Below are positions 1 to 10,948 of a DNA stretch of 64,000 bases, piece after piece; position 1 is the stretch's first letter, and each line of letters begins with the position of its first letter. The position numbers and the translations under genes are program-made. The notes below the pieces were generated by a model. The model had not been told where the DNA came from. It ran no database searches and was given only the letters and a program-made list of their open reading frames with translations. Source of the DNA: Liolophura sinensis (Eukaryota > Mollusca > Polyplacophora > Chitonida > Chitonidae). The stretch covers positions 17,271,764 through 17,335,763 of the forward strand of contig NC_088306.1 of assembly GCF_032854445.1 (NCBI RefSeq), read 5' to 3'.

Positions 1-126
1 AGGCCATGATTTTTTTTAATTTTTTCTTTTTTATGATTTTTTTTATGAAAATCAAAATAAAATTAAGAAAACATAGAATCTGTCTGACAATTAATAGTTG
101 AAAGAGGTTAATTGTTCACTTCCGCA

Positions 127-187
127 GTCGATTAAATGAGATATTCTTGAGTACGGCGTAAATGATAAATCAAATAAATAAAATAAA
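127..187 (+). repeat. SINE-A 3' tail fragment
   Basis: Matches only the 3' end of the commonest SINE here (called SINE-A below): TATTCTTGAGTACGGCGTAA followed by a CAAATAAATAA tail. The head and body are missing, as expected for a 5'-truncated retroposon. Confidence 0.7.
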
Positions 188-253
188 CTGTTGGTTTAAC
201 ACAACGTAAACATAATCACGTGGGCGTCGGCATGCTCAGCTCAAACACACACT

Positions 254-724
254 GTTCAAGTTCAGCTCATGTTGCCTTCCATTCGCAGTCGTACGTGGGA
301 AGATCTGTTAGCAACCTGCGGGTGGTTGTGGGTTTCCTTCAATCATAATGACCGGCCCCCACAGTGGGTAGAATTTCCGCTTCGGGCAGAGGTACAGCCA
401 GGATCAACCCTGGGTCGTGTCACACCTAAGACTTTAAAAGAGGAAGTTGTAACTTCCTCGCTTGGCGTTCAGCATAAAGGGGATAGTGCAAAGACTCGTT
501 GACCCGTATCAGTATAATTGCTCGGGCGAGGCGGCTTACCTGCCTTCCGTAAGTCATCTCAGATAAAACAGCGGTGGAAATCTGTCCTGCAACAAGGTGG
601 CACATTACATAAACTCTGATAAGTACCACGTTAAACCTCAAGAACTCACTCACTCCTATCATAATGCTGACCGCCGTCGTATAAGGGAAATATTCTTGAG
701 TACGGCATAAAACACCAATAAAAA
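254..724 (+). repeat. SINE-A copy split by a SINE-C insertion
   Basis: The left part (254-350) carries the box-B-like end of the tRNA head (GTTCAAGTTCAGCTCATG) and the body (GCAACCTGCGGGTGGTTG). The right part (658-724) carries the 3' end (CCGCCGTCGTATAAG, then TATTCTTGAGTACGGC). The two halves are separated by another retroposon at 351-657. The motif ATCATAATG occurs at both junctions (342-350 and 658-666), as expected of a target-site duplication. Confidence 0.75.
351..657 (+). repeat. SINE-C element nested in SINE-A
   Basis: A different retroposon family, with GGATCAACCCTGGGTCGTGT near its start, an internal CTTGGCGTTCAGCATAA segment, GTACCACGTTAAACC near the end and a CACTCACTC tail. It interrupts the SINE-A copy, so it is the younger insertion. 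Related fragments lie at 850-922 and 7327-7432. Confidence 0.7.
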
Positions 725-849
725 GCTTATTTTCAATACAAAGAACTCATAGCCTCTCGAAACGTGAAAAAACACGTAAAAGAACCCAACAAAAACAAAA
801 CAATGCATAACGAAGAGAGTCATTTATTGTATATCAAATATCAAACCCT

Positions 850-922
850 AAAGTACTGGCCCTGTACCAGTATAATGTGACTGGACGGGTGTAATGCCTG
901 GAGTCTTCGGCATGATACTTCA
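850..922 (+). repeat. SINE-C internal fragment abutting the 17-bp array
   Basis: Contains CCAGTATAATGTGACTGGAC and GTCTTCGGCATGATACTTC. The first also occurs in shorter form in the SINE-C copy at 351-657; the second matches the internal part of this SINE type as I know it from molluscs. The similarity stops exactly where the 17-bp tandem repeat begins, so the array grew within, or was inserted into, this SINE. Confidence 0.55.
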
Positions 923-2590
923 GTGGAGGTACAAACCACATACACCTACAAGCCACATACACCTACAAGCCACATACATCTACATGCCACATACACCTAC
1001 AAGTCACATACACACCTGCAAACCACATACACCTACAAGCCACATACGCACCTACAAGGCACCTACAAGCCACACACATCCACGAACCACATAAATCTAC
1101 GAGCCACATATGCATACAAGCCATACACGCCTGTAAGCCACATACACCTAAAATCCACATACACCTACAGGCCACATACACCAACAAGCCATATACGGCT
1201 GCAAGCCGCACACACACACACACGCACGAACCACATACACCTACAAGCCACATATCTACAAGCCACATACACATACAAGCCATATACAAGCCACACATCT
1301 ACAAACCATATACACCTACAAACCATATACACCTACAAACAACATACACCTACAAGCGACACCCCTACAGGCCACATACACCAACAAGCCACATACAGTT
1401 GCAAGCCACACACACACGCACGAACCACATACACCTACAAGCCACACATCTACAAGCCACATACACCTACAGGCCGCGTACACCAACAAGCCACATACAG
1501 CTGCAAAGCACACACACACACGCACGAACCACATACACCTACAAGTCACACATCTACAAGCCACATACACCTACAAGCCACATACACACCTACAAGCCAT
1601 ATACACCTACAAGCCATATCCACCTACAAGCCATATCCACCTACAAGCCACACACACACACGAACCACATACACCTACAAGCCACATACACCTATAAGCC
1701 ACACATACAGGCCAAATACAAGCCACATACACCTACAGACCACATACACCTACAAGCCACACACACCCACGAACCACATACACCTACAAGCCACATACAC
1801 CTACAAGCCATACACCCCCGCGCGAACCATATACACTTACAAGCCACATACACGTACAAGCCACACACATACCTACAAGTCACATACACCCACAAGCAAC
1901 ATACACCCACAAGCCACACACACCTACAAGCCACATGCATCTACCAGTCACATACACCTACAGGCCACACACTCCCAAATGCCACATACACCTACATTCA
2001 CGTATATCTACAAACCACACACATCTACAAGCCACATACACCTACAAGTTATATACACCTACGAGCCACAAACACCTACAAGTTATATACACTTACATGC
2101 CACATACACCTACAAGCCACATACACTCCCTAAAAGGCACATACACCTATACATGCAGGCCACATGCACCTACAAGTCATAAACACACACCAACCACATA
2201 AATCTACAAACCACATATAAATACAGGCCTCACACGCCTGCAAGTCACATACACCTAGAAGACACCTACACCTACAGGCCACATACACCTACAAGTCACA
2301 TACACGTACAAGCCACACACACCCATGAACCACATACACCTAAAAGCCACACATCTACAAGCCATACACACCTACAAGCCATATACACTTACAAGCCACA
2401 TACACCTACAACCACACACACACCCACGAACCACACACACCTACAAGCCACACACACACCCACGAACCACACACACCCACAAGTCACATACACCTACAGG
2501 CCATAGACAACCACAAACCACATACACCTACAAGCCATATATGTCTACAAGCCACACACGTACAAGCACATGTACAAGTCGGAATAAGCT
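923..2590. repeat. 17-bp minisatellite, about 1.67 kb
   Basis: Roughly 90-100 imperfect copies of a unit close to ACCTACAAGCCACATAC, with CACACACACA-rich variants and a few shortened units. Because 17 is not a multiple of 3, one reading frame cycles through the whole unit every 51 bp. That produces a long stop-free frame (419 codons, + strand, from 923) and several frames on the other strand. These frames have only repeat-derived composition (Thr, His, Pro, Tyr, Lys) and are not taken as a gene. Confidence 0.95.
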
Positions 2591-2594
2591 GGAC

Positions 2595-2690
2595 CGATAA
2601 GCGATCGCATTGGTGAGAGGCTCTTGGGTCACTGCGCGACGTTGGGACACCAACCACTTCGGCCATGGAGGCTCCCGTGTGACTAAGTCC
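2595..2690 (-). repeat. SINE-A head fragment
   Basis: Reverse-strand match to the tRNA-like 5' region of SINE-A (CGCATTGGTGAGAGGCTC, GGCCATGGAGGC). No body or tail is present. Confidence 0.6.
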
Positions 2691-3225
2691 GAGCTACGAA
2701 ATCCAGTTGTTTGGTATATGCTGTTTTTAAATTTTTTTAGTTTAAATGAACTATATAAATATATATCTGTTGGGGCGTATATTGGGTTCACATGCTGAGT
2801 TAACTTGCACTTTCAGCTGTGTTCTTACTAACAGGATCATTTTATAAGAAATTCTTTGCAATGGAATGGAGTTACAAACTAATATAATAAATTCTCAGAA
2901 TGCGCGTTTCTGAAATGATCGGCAGAAAAAATTAATCTGCCACAAGATTCCGGGCCTTTTCGTTCCTTATCGATCATGCGCAGTGATGTCCGTCGGGTTT
3001 TATTATGAGGTATAGTGAAAATTTTGAAATTCTTGGCGACAGATGACAAGGTGTCAAGAAGTGATAAGGCTGGGAGTCACTGCCCTTTGAAGTTTTTATG
3101 GGTAACCCATCAAGTTTGTTGAATAGGAAGGTCCTTATTTTGACGGTTAACTTATGCCAAGATTTTTATGCTTGCTTTCGTTAACGTTGTCACTTAAAGA
3201 AAATTAATAATGTCTGCGGCCCTTT
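2691..3225. other. Non-coding stretch, nothing recognised
   Basis: AT-rich sequence without a convincing exon, RNA gene or repeat that I can identify. Confidence 0.5.
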
Positions 3226-3377
3226 GTCGCAAGCCGAAGGTCTCCCAGCAAACTGCGGATGGTTGTGGGTTTCCGTCGGGCTCTGATTGTTTTTCTCCCA
3301 CCATAGTGATGACCGCCGTCGCATAAGTGTAATATTCTTGAGTATGGGATAAAAAAACAAATCAAATAAATAAATAA
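3226..3377 (+). repeat. SINE-A, 5'-truncated
   Basis: Begins within the body (AACTGCGGATGGTTGTGGG) and runs through GACCGCCGTCGCATAAGTG to the CAAATAAATAAATAA tail. The tRNA head is absent. Confidence 0.8.
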
Positions 3378-3770
3378 ATTTTGTTGTAAACCCCCTGTCT
3401 ATGAAGATAGAGGTCAGAGGTTCGAATCCAGCACTTCATATATCCACAGTGGCTTTATGTTAGGAGCTTGTCAGGTACCAGGCAAAAATCCAGTTGTGGA
3501 TTTCTGCACTGACCTCAGCTGTATATGTAGGTGTGTGTATACATATACTGTGTCTTCTTGTGGTCAAAGCGCTGCCACCGTAAGAGTATCATGCTGAGAC
3601 ACTAGATTGCGAAATATGTTATGAAAAATTCTATGCATAAATTTTATGCCAGTGGCCCGTGTTGTGTGGGAAATTCTGGACTCTACAACCTGGCTCATTA
3701 TGCAGCTGGTACAATAGACCACAGACACATTATAGTCTGTTTTTTGTAGCCAGCCGACTATATTTCGTTG

Positions 3771-3945
3771 TCTGTAAAATTAGTCATTCTCGCTACCAAA
3801 ATTGCCTATCGATGTGTTGGACGTCCATATTATTACAAAGAAAATTCAATTTGGATACTTTTTCGAATTCATAATGTTGACCTCCATAATCTCGGTTTCG
3901 ACGGCAAGAACTATGCCTCGAATGACGTCATAAAAAAACAGTGAC
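3771..3945 (+). repeat. Dispersed repeat R1, copy 1
   Basis: Shares CTGTAAAAT-AGTCATTCTCGCTACC with the element at 6191-6427 (about 33 of 34 bases at the left end), then diverged blocks, AATTCATAATGTTGACCTCC and TTTCGACGGCAAGAAC, ending near a GACGTCATAA motif. The family is unidentified. Confidence 0.65.
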
Positions 3946-4388
3946 ATACAAGGCGAAAATATAAGCGAATGGTTAGAGGAAACAGGCTATAGCAACTTTC
4001 CTATTGCTGGTCAGCATTTACATTTCTCTCTCTACATATTCTGTCAAAAACAGAACTCGTCCACATGAGCCCGTCTTCATTCAACAACCGGTTCCTCCTC
4101 AATAGTTCCTTCCACGAAAACTCTGAGCTCGCTCTGCATGGCGATTGTTTTCTTTCCGGCATTCTGGTTTTCCCCACACTTGATAGTGACCTTGATTATG
4201 TCACTGAACAGCACTAAATCAAAACAATTAAATGAATCATACAAAACTAGCAACGACAACTGAAGTTACTCTCAATTACATTACTCTGTTAAACATTTAG
4301 TCATGCTTGTATGTATTCTGTTATTGCAGCATATCATTCTGTTATATATAGCACACATCTTTTGTTAATTAATTTTTTTTTTTTTTTT
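3946..4388. other. Non-coding stretch, nothing recognised
   Basis: No exon-like or repeat-like signal seen apart from a T-run leading into the next SINE. Confidence 0.45.
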
Positions 4389-4640
4389 TGATTGGTGTTT
4401 TACGCCGTACTCAAGAATATTTCACTTATACGACGGCGGCCAGCATTATGGTGGGTGGAAACCGGGCAGAGCCCGGGGGAAACCCACGCCCATCCGCAGG
4501 TTTCTGACAGACCTTCCCACTTACGGCCGGAGAGGAAGCCAGCATGAGCTGGACTTGAACTCACAGCGACCGCATTGGTGAGAGGCTCCTGTGTCATTAC
4601 GCTGCGCTAGCGCGCTAACCGACTAAGCCACGGAGGCCCC
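4389..4640 (-). repeat. SINE-A, near full length
   Basis: On the minus strand the head reads GGGGCCTCCGTGGCTTAGTC with box-A-like GGCTTAGTCGGTTAGCGCG, box-B-like GAGTTCAAGTCCAGC and the body CGGATGGGCGTGGG. The end is GAGTACGGCGTAAAACACC with an AT-rich tail. The split promoter boxes mark it as tRNA-derived. It pairs head-to-head with the next SINE. Confidence 0.85.
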
Positions 4641-4689
4641 TGTTAATTAATTTCGACATAAAGATTGTGTTAGACCAATCTTTAATTTT

Positions 4690-4934
4690 CTCGTGGCTCA
4701 GTTGGTTAGCGCGCTATTGGTCTCTCACCAATGTTGTCGCTGTGAGTTCAAGTCCAGCTCATGCTGGCTTCCTCTCCGGCCGTAAGTAGGAAGGCCTGAC
4801 AACAACCTGCGGATGGTCGTGGGTTTCCCCCGGGCTCTGCCCGGCTTACTCCCACCAGGCTGTTCGCCGTCGTATAAGTGAAATATTCTTGAGTACAGCG
4901 TAAAACACCAATCAAATCAATCAAATAAATAAAT
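4690..4934 (+). repeat. SINE-A, near full length, inverted partner
   Basis: Starts with CTCGTGGCTCAGTTGGTTAG and box-B-like GAGTTCAAGTCCAGC, and ends with GTAAAACACCAATCAAATCA and AAATAAATAAA. It lies about 50 bp from the oppositely oriented copy at 4389-4640, with the heads facing, so the two could form a long hairpin in RNA or single-stranded DNA. Confidence 0.85.
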
Positions 4935-5039
4935 TTTCTCGTGTACAGTAAAGGGAGAATACTCTTCAAAGACAATGCCACTTCAAGCTATTTTCACCAG
5001 CAGGAAGTCACACCTAAGTAGACCTACACTGCTTACATT

Positions 5040-5405
5040 TGGAAGCGGCAGAAAGCCCAGGCGGAGTGGTGAAAAGCGCTCGTCTTTCAATTGCTAGGAC
5101 AAACAAGGTGTGGGTTCAAACCCGGTCTTGGTCAGAAAATTTTTTGGATTCTCCCGCTCTCACTTTTCGTTGGGCCCTGGTGATAGAACGCTTTCGACAA
5201 CACTCGATTGGCAGTTTGCGCAGTTGTTTGTTGAACGTAGCTTGTCTTCCACTAGCGTGGTGTGCATAGGTGTACATCATCGGTGAGAAAGTTCGTCACT
5301 TACTTGCCACAGGTCGATGGTTTACGTCACAAGCTCTACCGTTTCCTCGACCCATAATCCTGACCGCCATGGTATAAGTGAAAAATTCGTTAAACACAGC
5401 ATACT
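5040..5405 (+). repeat. SINE-B, full-length copy with tRNA-like head
   Basis: The head (about 5050-5125) has GGCGGAGTGGTGAAAAGCGC (box A-like) and GGTTCAAACCC (box B). The body runs through TTTGCGCAGTTGTTTGTTG, CTTGTCTTCCACTAG and CAGGTCGATGGTTTACG to CCGCCATGGTATAAGTG. Sequence downstream of the head matches the interrupted copy at 17085-17836 and fragments at 27655 and 47730. The long tRNA-like arm between the boxes suggests a leucine- or serine-type tRNA origin, which is an inference. Confidence 0.65.
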
Positions 5406-5501
5406 TCAGTTAGGCCTACTTAAGCGGCCTGGATAGATGAAGAATACTGTTCATGAATAGCATAGATTTTTGTCCGTCTGGGGTGAACAGGGTTTGATTG
5501 C

Positions 5502-5627
5502 TCCGTGGCCGAGGTGTTTAGCGTGCCTGCGAGGCACAATGGCACAAAAACGGTCACCAACGCGGTCGTTGTGAGTGAAATATTCTTGAGTATGGCGTAA
5601 AACACAAATGAAATAAATAAACAAATG
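5502..5627 (+). repeat. SINE-A with large internal deletion
   Basis: The head (CTCCGTGGCCGAGGTGTTTA) is present to ACGCGGTCGTTGTGAG, then joins directly to GTGAAATATTCTTGAG and the CAAATGAAATAAATAAA tail. The whole central body is missing. Confidence 0.7.
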
Positions 5628-6190
5628 TAGTGACTGAAAGGGAAGCTTCTTAACCACTCTGTCACAAGCTATAAAGTATCAGATGAAAGCCTGAGGGTCC
5701 TGAGCCCACCACATGTCTGTTATAACTGAATTGCACAGTAAAAGCAGACAATTAAACGGTGGTTGTGAGGCGTCTAGAAGGGAAAACTCAGCTGTATATC
5801 ACACATGAAGAACATTTCATTGGACAAAGGCTATTATTATCATGATTTTATCGTTTTATTATATTACAGGGCTCTTTGATTTTAGCAGGCACTCCTACAT
5901 AAGTAGTGGTACCTTACTTTATCATCAGGCCGAAGACACCCAGGAAAAGTAAGATTGTTAATTTTACAGTCACAGACATGACCACACAAGGGATGAGCCT
6001 CGAATCTTCTTCCTCTTACAAAGAGTTCAGAAGCCTCTTGCACGGTTTTATTTAAAACGAGCTTTGTCCCAGGGTTTTGGGACTCGAGAAAGTCTGCACA
6101 ACAAAATTAAACGTCATATTATTGTAAAATAATACAATGGTGAAGTCTATAGCGTATTTCTTTAAGAATATAGAGTCGTCTATTTTGAGC
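5628..6190. other. Non-coding stretch, nothing recognised
   Basis: No convincing exon or repeat recognised between the SINE and repeat R1. Confidence 0.45.
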
Positions 6191-6427
6191 TGCCTGTAAA
6201 ATCAGTCATTCTCGCTACCAAAATTACCTTTATTTAGTGTCACGTAACAAGACAAGCTCTACACATGGATGTGTTTGAAGTTCATATTCTTACCTGGAAA
6301 ATGAAGTTAGAACACTTTTTCTAATTCATAATGTTAAAGTCCATACCCTCTGTTTCGACGGCAAGAACGAATTGCCTCTGATGACGTCATAATTATTTAA
6401 AAAAGTGGCATGCTGGGTATTGGGCGG
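6191..6427 (+). repeat. Dispersed repeat R1, copy 2 (left arm of an inverted pair)
   Basis: Carries AGTCATTCTCGCTACCAAAA, CACGTAACAAGACAAGCTCT, TTCTAATTCATAATGTTAAA and TGTTTCGACGGCAAGAACG, ending near GTGGCATGCTGGGTATTGGG. The reverse complement of the same series is found at 6724-6952. Confidence 0.7.
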
Positions 6428-6723
6428 AGTCCAATATGTTTTGAAGGAGGGTGACAGCAACTATCAAAACTGCTGTTACTTTGGTGTAAACGCTATTTCT
6501 GACCCTGCCATATTTGAAATCGTTCGCCCGTTTTAATATGATATAACCTTAATAAATGAATTTTACTTTATCTCATGTGGTATATGATCTGACGGCAGTA
6601 TAGTTTTAGCAATGGAAATTAAAGCGATGTAATCATTCACAGGGACAATAATGTAGGCTGTGTTTTTGTTCGTTCTAACCGCTCGTATTTGTAGCCATTG
6701 TAAAACAAATAACTCTTTACGCT

Positions 6724-6952
6724 CATTGTCCAGCATGCACCTTTTTGAATAATTATGCCACCCGAAGCAATGAGTTCTTGGTGTCGAAACTAAGATTATG
6801 GAGCTTAACATTATGAATTAGAAAATTAGAAAATTTAGAATTAGAAAAAAAGTATTCCAACTGCAGTTTCTTTGTATCAATTTGTAGAGTTTGTCTTGTT
6901 ACGTGAAACCGACTAAAGACAATTCTGGTAGCCGGTGTGACTGATTTTACAG
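6724..6952 (-). repeat. Dispersed repeat R1, copy 3 (right arm of an inverted pair)
   Basis: On the minus strand it reads CTGTAAAATCAGTCACACCG, CACGTAACAAGACAAACTCT, TAATTCATAATGTTAAGCTC and GTGCATGCTGGACAATGAG. These are the same blocks in the same order as 6191-6427. The arms are separated by about 296 bp of unrelated sequence. Confidence 0.7.
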
Positions 6953-7326
6953 AGTTGAATGTAGGCGATTCTCTAAAAGTGAAAGACTGTAGACGGACGT
7001 TTAATCTTGGACCAGAGGCTTGGCTTTATTTTTTGTTATTATTTACGTAATTCACAGTGGAAATTTACACTGTCAAAATCCCAGACATAGAATGGGCTGC
7101 ACAATATAACCTGTGCTGAGCACCTATTCTGAGCGCGGACGGGAACATAACAACCGCACGATCCGGGTCTGAGTTCAATGCCCTTTGTCTGCTTTCGGGA
7201 GTTTACTGGGATTTTGTTTGTTACGAACGTGTTCTGGGTCATCCAGGGATTAGACACAGCGCCCACGGGTGCGCCTGTAATTCTGCACAGTTTTATTTCG
7301 TCTGTATTTTTTTATTTCGTCTGTAA

Positions 7327-7432
7327 ATCCGTCCTACAACAAGGAGGCACATGCACTCCTTCGTCGCCATATGACTGAAAAATTGTTAAGTACGACGTTA
7401 AACCCTAAGCACTCACTCACTCACTCACTCAA
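7327..7432 (+). repeat. SINE-C 3' end
   Basis: Contains ATGACTGAAAAATTGTTAAG and TACGACGTTAAACCCTAAGC, then a (CACT)n tail. It matches the 3' end of the SINE-C copy at 351-657. Confidence 0.7.
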
Positions 7433-7939
7433 CCAGTCCATTCAACCCTGATTATGGAAACAAACAAACTGCGAACGATATATCAAAGAAAATGGTGTCT
7501 GTGCACAAGATACATTTATTGTACCCAAAAGTATATATGCTGATCTCCACACGTAATAAAACACACGACAATAGGTATATGTAGGTCGATTCGGCTAGCT
7601 TGTCTCATATTTGTGCGTTAGTGGTCATATTGGCGTTCATATTTTATTGAGTACAAAAATAGTTTTGTCCATATCTTAAATATTTACTGTTTATCTGTAC
7701 TGGTAGTTGTTTCCACTCCCTAATCCTGTTACAATTTTGTCAGCTGTGATAGTATTTCGTGTGTTTGTATGGGCCTGTATCCAAGTAGCCAAGCCCGATT
7801 GTTTTTAACCATTTTTTAAAATATAAATACAAACTCATAAGAGACAACAGCGAGTTAAAACTTTATATTATGTAACGGTTTCAACTAATGTGTGGAGCTT
7901 GAAAATCATATATTTGGAAGCAGCCCTTCATACTCTATC
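7433..7939. other. Non-coding stretch, nothing recognised
   Basis: AT-rich DNA with no recognised exon or repeat. Confidence 0.5.
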
Positions 7940-8113
7940 TTCTCAGCTCGTAAGTGGGATGGTCTGCCGGCAACGTGCAGATGGCCGTACGTTTCCTCCG
8001 GGTTCTGTCCGATTTCTCCCCCACTCCCCTATAATCCTGGCCGCCGTGGTATAAGGGAATAATTCTTGAGTATGTGCTAAAACTCTAAAACTCAGATAAA
8101 ATAAACAAATACG
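7940..8113 (+). repeat. SINE-A, 5'-truncated
   Basis: Body (TCTGCCGGCAACGTGCAGAT) to 3' end (TGGCCGCCGTGGTATAAGGG, TTCTTGAGTATG), with a degenerate AAATAAACAAAT tail. It is more diverged than other copies. Confidence 0.7.
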
Positions 8114-8369
8114 CAATCTGAACAGCAGGACATGAATCACCAATGAGTTAAGTTTCGGCTCACGGCGAAATACGGGTTCAATCCCATTGCTGGACATCCA
8201 AGGAATTTCCAGATTTTTCGTTATCACTGTTTGTGTCGAAGGTCTGTGGAAAACAAGTGAAAAAATCTTGAGTGTGGTCACGAATAAATAAGCAAATAAC
8301 TCGACGTTTTTGTCACTCTCCGTTTGTTGGTGTTATACTGTACACGTTGTTCTGATTTAGCTTGACAGC

Positions 8370-8490
8370 AAATGCAGTGGCATAGGTGAAATATTCTTAA
8401 GTATATGTTGTTAAAAGCAAACCAAATGAATGAATGAATAAATACTGACTGATTGACTGACTGACTGACTGAATGAATGAATGAATGGAC
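8370..8490. repeat. SINE-like tail running into a TGAC/TGAA microsatellite
   Basis: GTGAAATATTCTTAAGTATA resembles the SINE 3' end. It is followed by tetranucleotide repeats (ATGA)n, (TGAC)n and (TGAA)n between about 8424 and 8490. Confidence 0.65.
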
Positions 8491-9084
8491 GAAGGAATGT
8501 ATAAATAGGTAATGGACAGCGTCTGAGTAAAACTTTCCGGTGCATTTCATGAAAAGTGGAAATTGGGACCATTACGCGTAAGTTCGAGATCTATAAATTC
8601 CATTGCACGGGACGTGGTATGCATAACAGGACTAAGACAAACAGGCTGGTAGATTTCCATAAATCCTATAATTATACCGTTATAACGGAGTGTTGTGTGG
8701 TAAATTTTGTGAAGGGATGTTATCAGTCTTTTATTTATACACATTCAGCTACTTCCATGTTTAAGGGAAGAACTTCCGGGAAATTGTATCAGTACAAAAG
8801 CAAATGATTACAGACCCAAACCCTAAAACGCTGTCAGTCGTTAACTTCTCACCAGTAATTAAGATCGATTGTTCGATCCAACCGCTCTCGATGTTCGCAG
8901 AGGCTTTGGAACAATAAGAGGTCATCTGTTCAGTTTTACGTTCGCTGAAAATCACTTGTTTTCCACCAAAATTGCGTTTAGATGAGAGGACAGATTCAGA
9001 ACAAAAGCTGACAGTATGGAAGGCGGTTAAGGCCATCAGAGTACCATCGCTTTTTCGCAGTATTACCCGAAATAGTTTGAATCC

Positions 9085-9610
9085 ATGACACGAAGCGATG
9101 ACATGATGACCATCACTTCGCACCATTGCTTCATCGCTTCGTGTTATTTTATCATCGCTTCGTTCCATCGTCACTTCACTTCTTGCAGTCGATCAACTTC
9201 CATCGCTTCCTATTGTCTTTCTATCGCTTCGTGCCATCGTATCTTTCGGTCTTTTGATAGTCAGATTACTGATGCAATAATGGCATTTTATTTCTAGTTC
9301 CACTTCCTCTATAACACTGTACCATCGTCACACCTCTACAACTGCTACAGTCTTTTGACAATCATAACCTTACCGATGCAATTAAGGTATTTTATTTCTA
9401 GTTTCACAAGAAGAGGTCTTGTGTGTCACTGTTCCGGAAAAAGCTTTACTTTCTACCACCGTCACAATCACATCGTACTATTGTGCCATCGCTTCGTATA
9501 ATCGCTTCGCACTATCGTGCCATCGCCTCATATCTTCACGTCCAACCACCGTACCATCGTCTCGTATCGTCGCGTCGAACTATTGTGCCATCGCTTCGTA
9601 TTGCTTGTGT
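9085..9610. repeat. Degenerate CCATCGCTTCG-type repeat
   Basis: Two blocks (about 9085-9250 and 9450-9605) of imperfect units built around CATCGCTTCG and CCATCG, separated by less repetitive sequence. The unit length is irregular. Open frames of 60-90 codons here are repeat by-products. Confidence 0.7.
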
Positions 9611-9719
9611 AATTTCACACAAGTTTTAGGTGAAAATACTCAGTATATAAATAATCTTTTGAATGCCCATTGTAGAACGTCCTTACGCTGAGTGAAACTC
9701 TTCTTCATAGTGTTGAGGT

Positions 9720-10335
9720 GTGCACTTTGCAGGTTGAGCACACACCGTCCACTCAGTTAGCAGGTGGAGCACACACCGCCTACTCTATCAGTATGCAGAT
9801 GGTGCACACACAGTTTACTCAAGTTGCAGGTGGATCACACACCGACCACTCAGTTTGTAGATGGAGCACACACCGTCCACTCAGTTTGTAGATGGAACAC
9901 ACACTGTCTACTCAGTTTGTAGATGGAGCACACACAATCCACTCAGTTTGTAGATGGAACACACACTGTCTACTCAGTTTGTAGATGGAACACACACAAT
10001 CCACTCAGTTTGCAGGTGGCACACACACCGCCAATCAGTTTGTAGGTGGCACACACCGTCCACTGAATTTGCAGATGGAGCACACATCGTTCACTCATTT
10101 TGCACGTAGCACACACCGCCCACTGCAGGTAGAACGCACTCAGTTTGCAGATGGAGCACACACCGCCCACTCAGTTTGCAGGTGGCACACACCGTTCACT
10201 CAGTTCCCAGGTGGAGAAAACACCGTCCATTCAGTTCAGAGGTAGAGCTCACACTGTCCATTCAATTTGGAAGTGGAGTTCACACTGTCCATTCAGTTCG
10301 GAAGTGGAGCTCACACTGTCCATTCAGTTCGTTCA
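9720..10335. repeat. 31-bp minisatellite
   Basis: About 20 copies of a unit of the form CACTCAGTTTGCAGATGGAG plus CACACACCGTC, gradually diverging toward the right end, where AAGTGGAG replaces AGATGGAG. Sharp left boundary near 9720. Confidence 0.9.
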
Positions 10336-10711
10336 TTTAGATCCTGTGAGATGCCTCTGTAAAGTAGAGAACGTATTCTTAGCGCTGTGCAGGTACTGCA
10401 GCGGACTGAAGGTTTAACTCTCGTCTTAGTCCGCTACGGATTAGTTTTCCAGTTGTTTTCCATAACATATGGAAGTCAAATTCCATACATTGTTTGAGGA
10501 GTTAGCGAGTTGCATATACAGTTCGAACTTCATGACATTTCGTCCAGTTTCCGAACTTTTCTCCGAATGCTTTTTCATACTGATTTGAAAGGCGGCATGT
10601 TGCTTCACCATGGCAAAATTAAAGATCAAGTGCGTGTTTCGCGACTTCACTCCAATAAAGTTACTCTCCCATTTAACAGGAGCGCTTTTACGAGTAATAT
10701 CTTGGTGGCCA

Positions 10712-10938
10712 GGGGCCTCCGTGGCTCAGTAGGTTAGCGCGCTAGCGCAGCGTAATGTCCCAGGAGTCTCATGCTGGCTTCCTCTCCGGCCGTACGTGGG
10801 GAAGGTCTGCCAGCAACCTGCGGATGGTCGTGGGTTTCCCCCGGGCTGTGTTCGGTTTCCACCCACCATAATGCTGGCCGCCGTCGTATAAGTGAAATGC
10901 TCTTGAGTAGGGCGTAAAACACCAATCAAATAAATAAA
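10712..10938 (+). repeat. SINE-A with intact target-site duplication
   Basis: Begins GGGGCCTCCGTGGCTCAGT and ends CAATCAAATAAATAAA. It is flanked by identical TTGGTGGCCA at 10702-10711 and 10939-10948, a 10-bp target-site duplication typical of LINE-mobilised insertion. It lacks about 40 bp between the head and body, including the box-B region. One of the least diverged copies here, so probably young. Confidence 0.85.
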
Positions 10939-10948
10939 TTGGTGGCCA

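Noticed and set aside
923-2182. A 419-codon open frame (Thr/His/Pro-rich) that could suggest a secreted repetitive protein.
   Set aside because: It is the translation of the 17-bp array, with similar stop-free frames on the opposite strand, no signal peptide and no splice context.
5044-5125. A tRNA gene with an A box and GGTTCAAACCC B box.
   Set aside because: No convincing 7-bp acceptor stem or terminator was found, and the sequence continues into a SINE-B body, so it is a SINE head.
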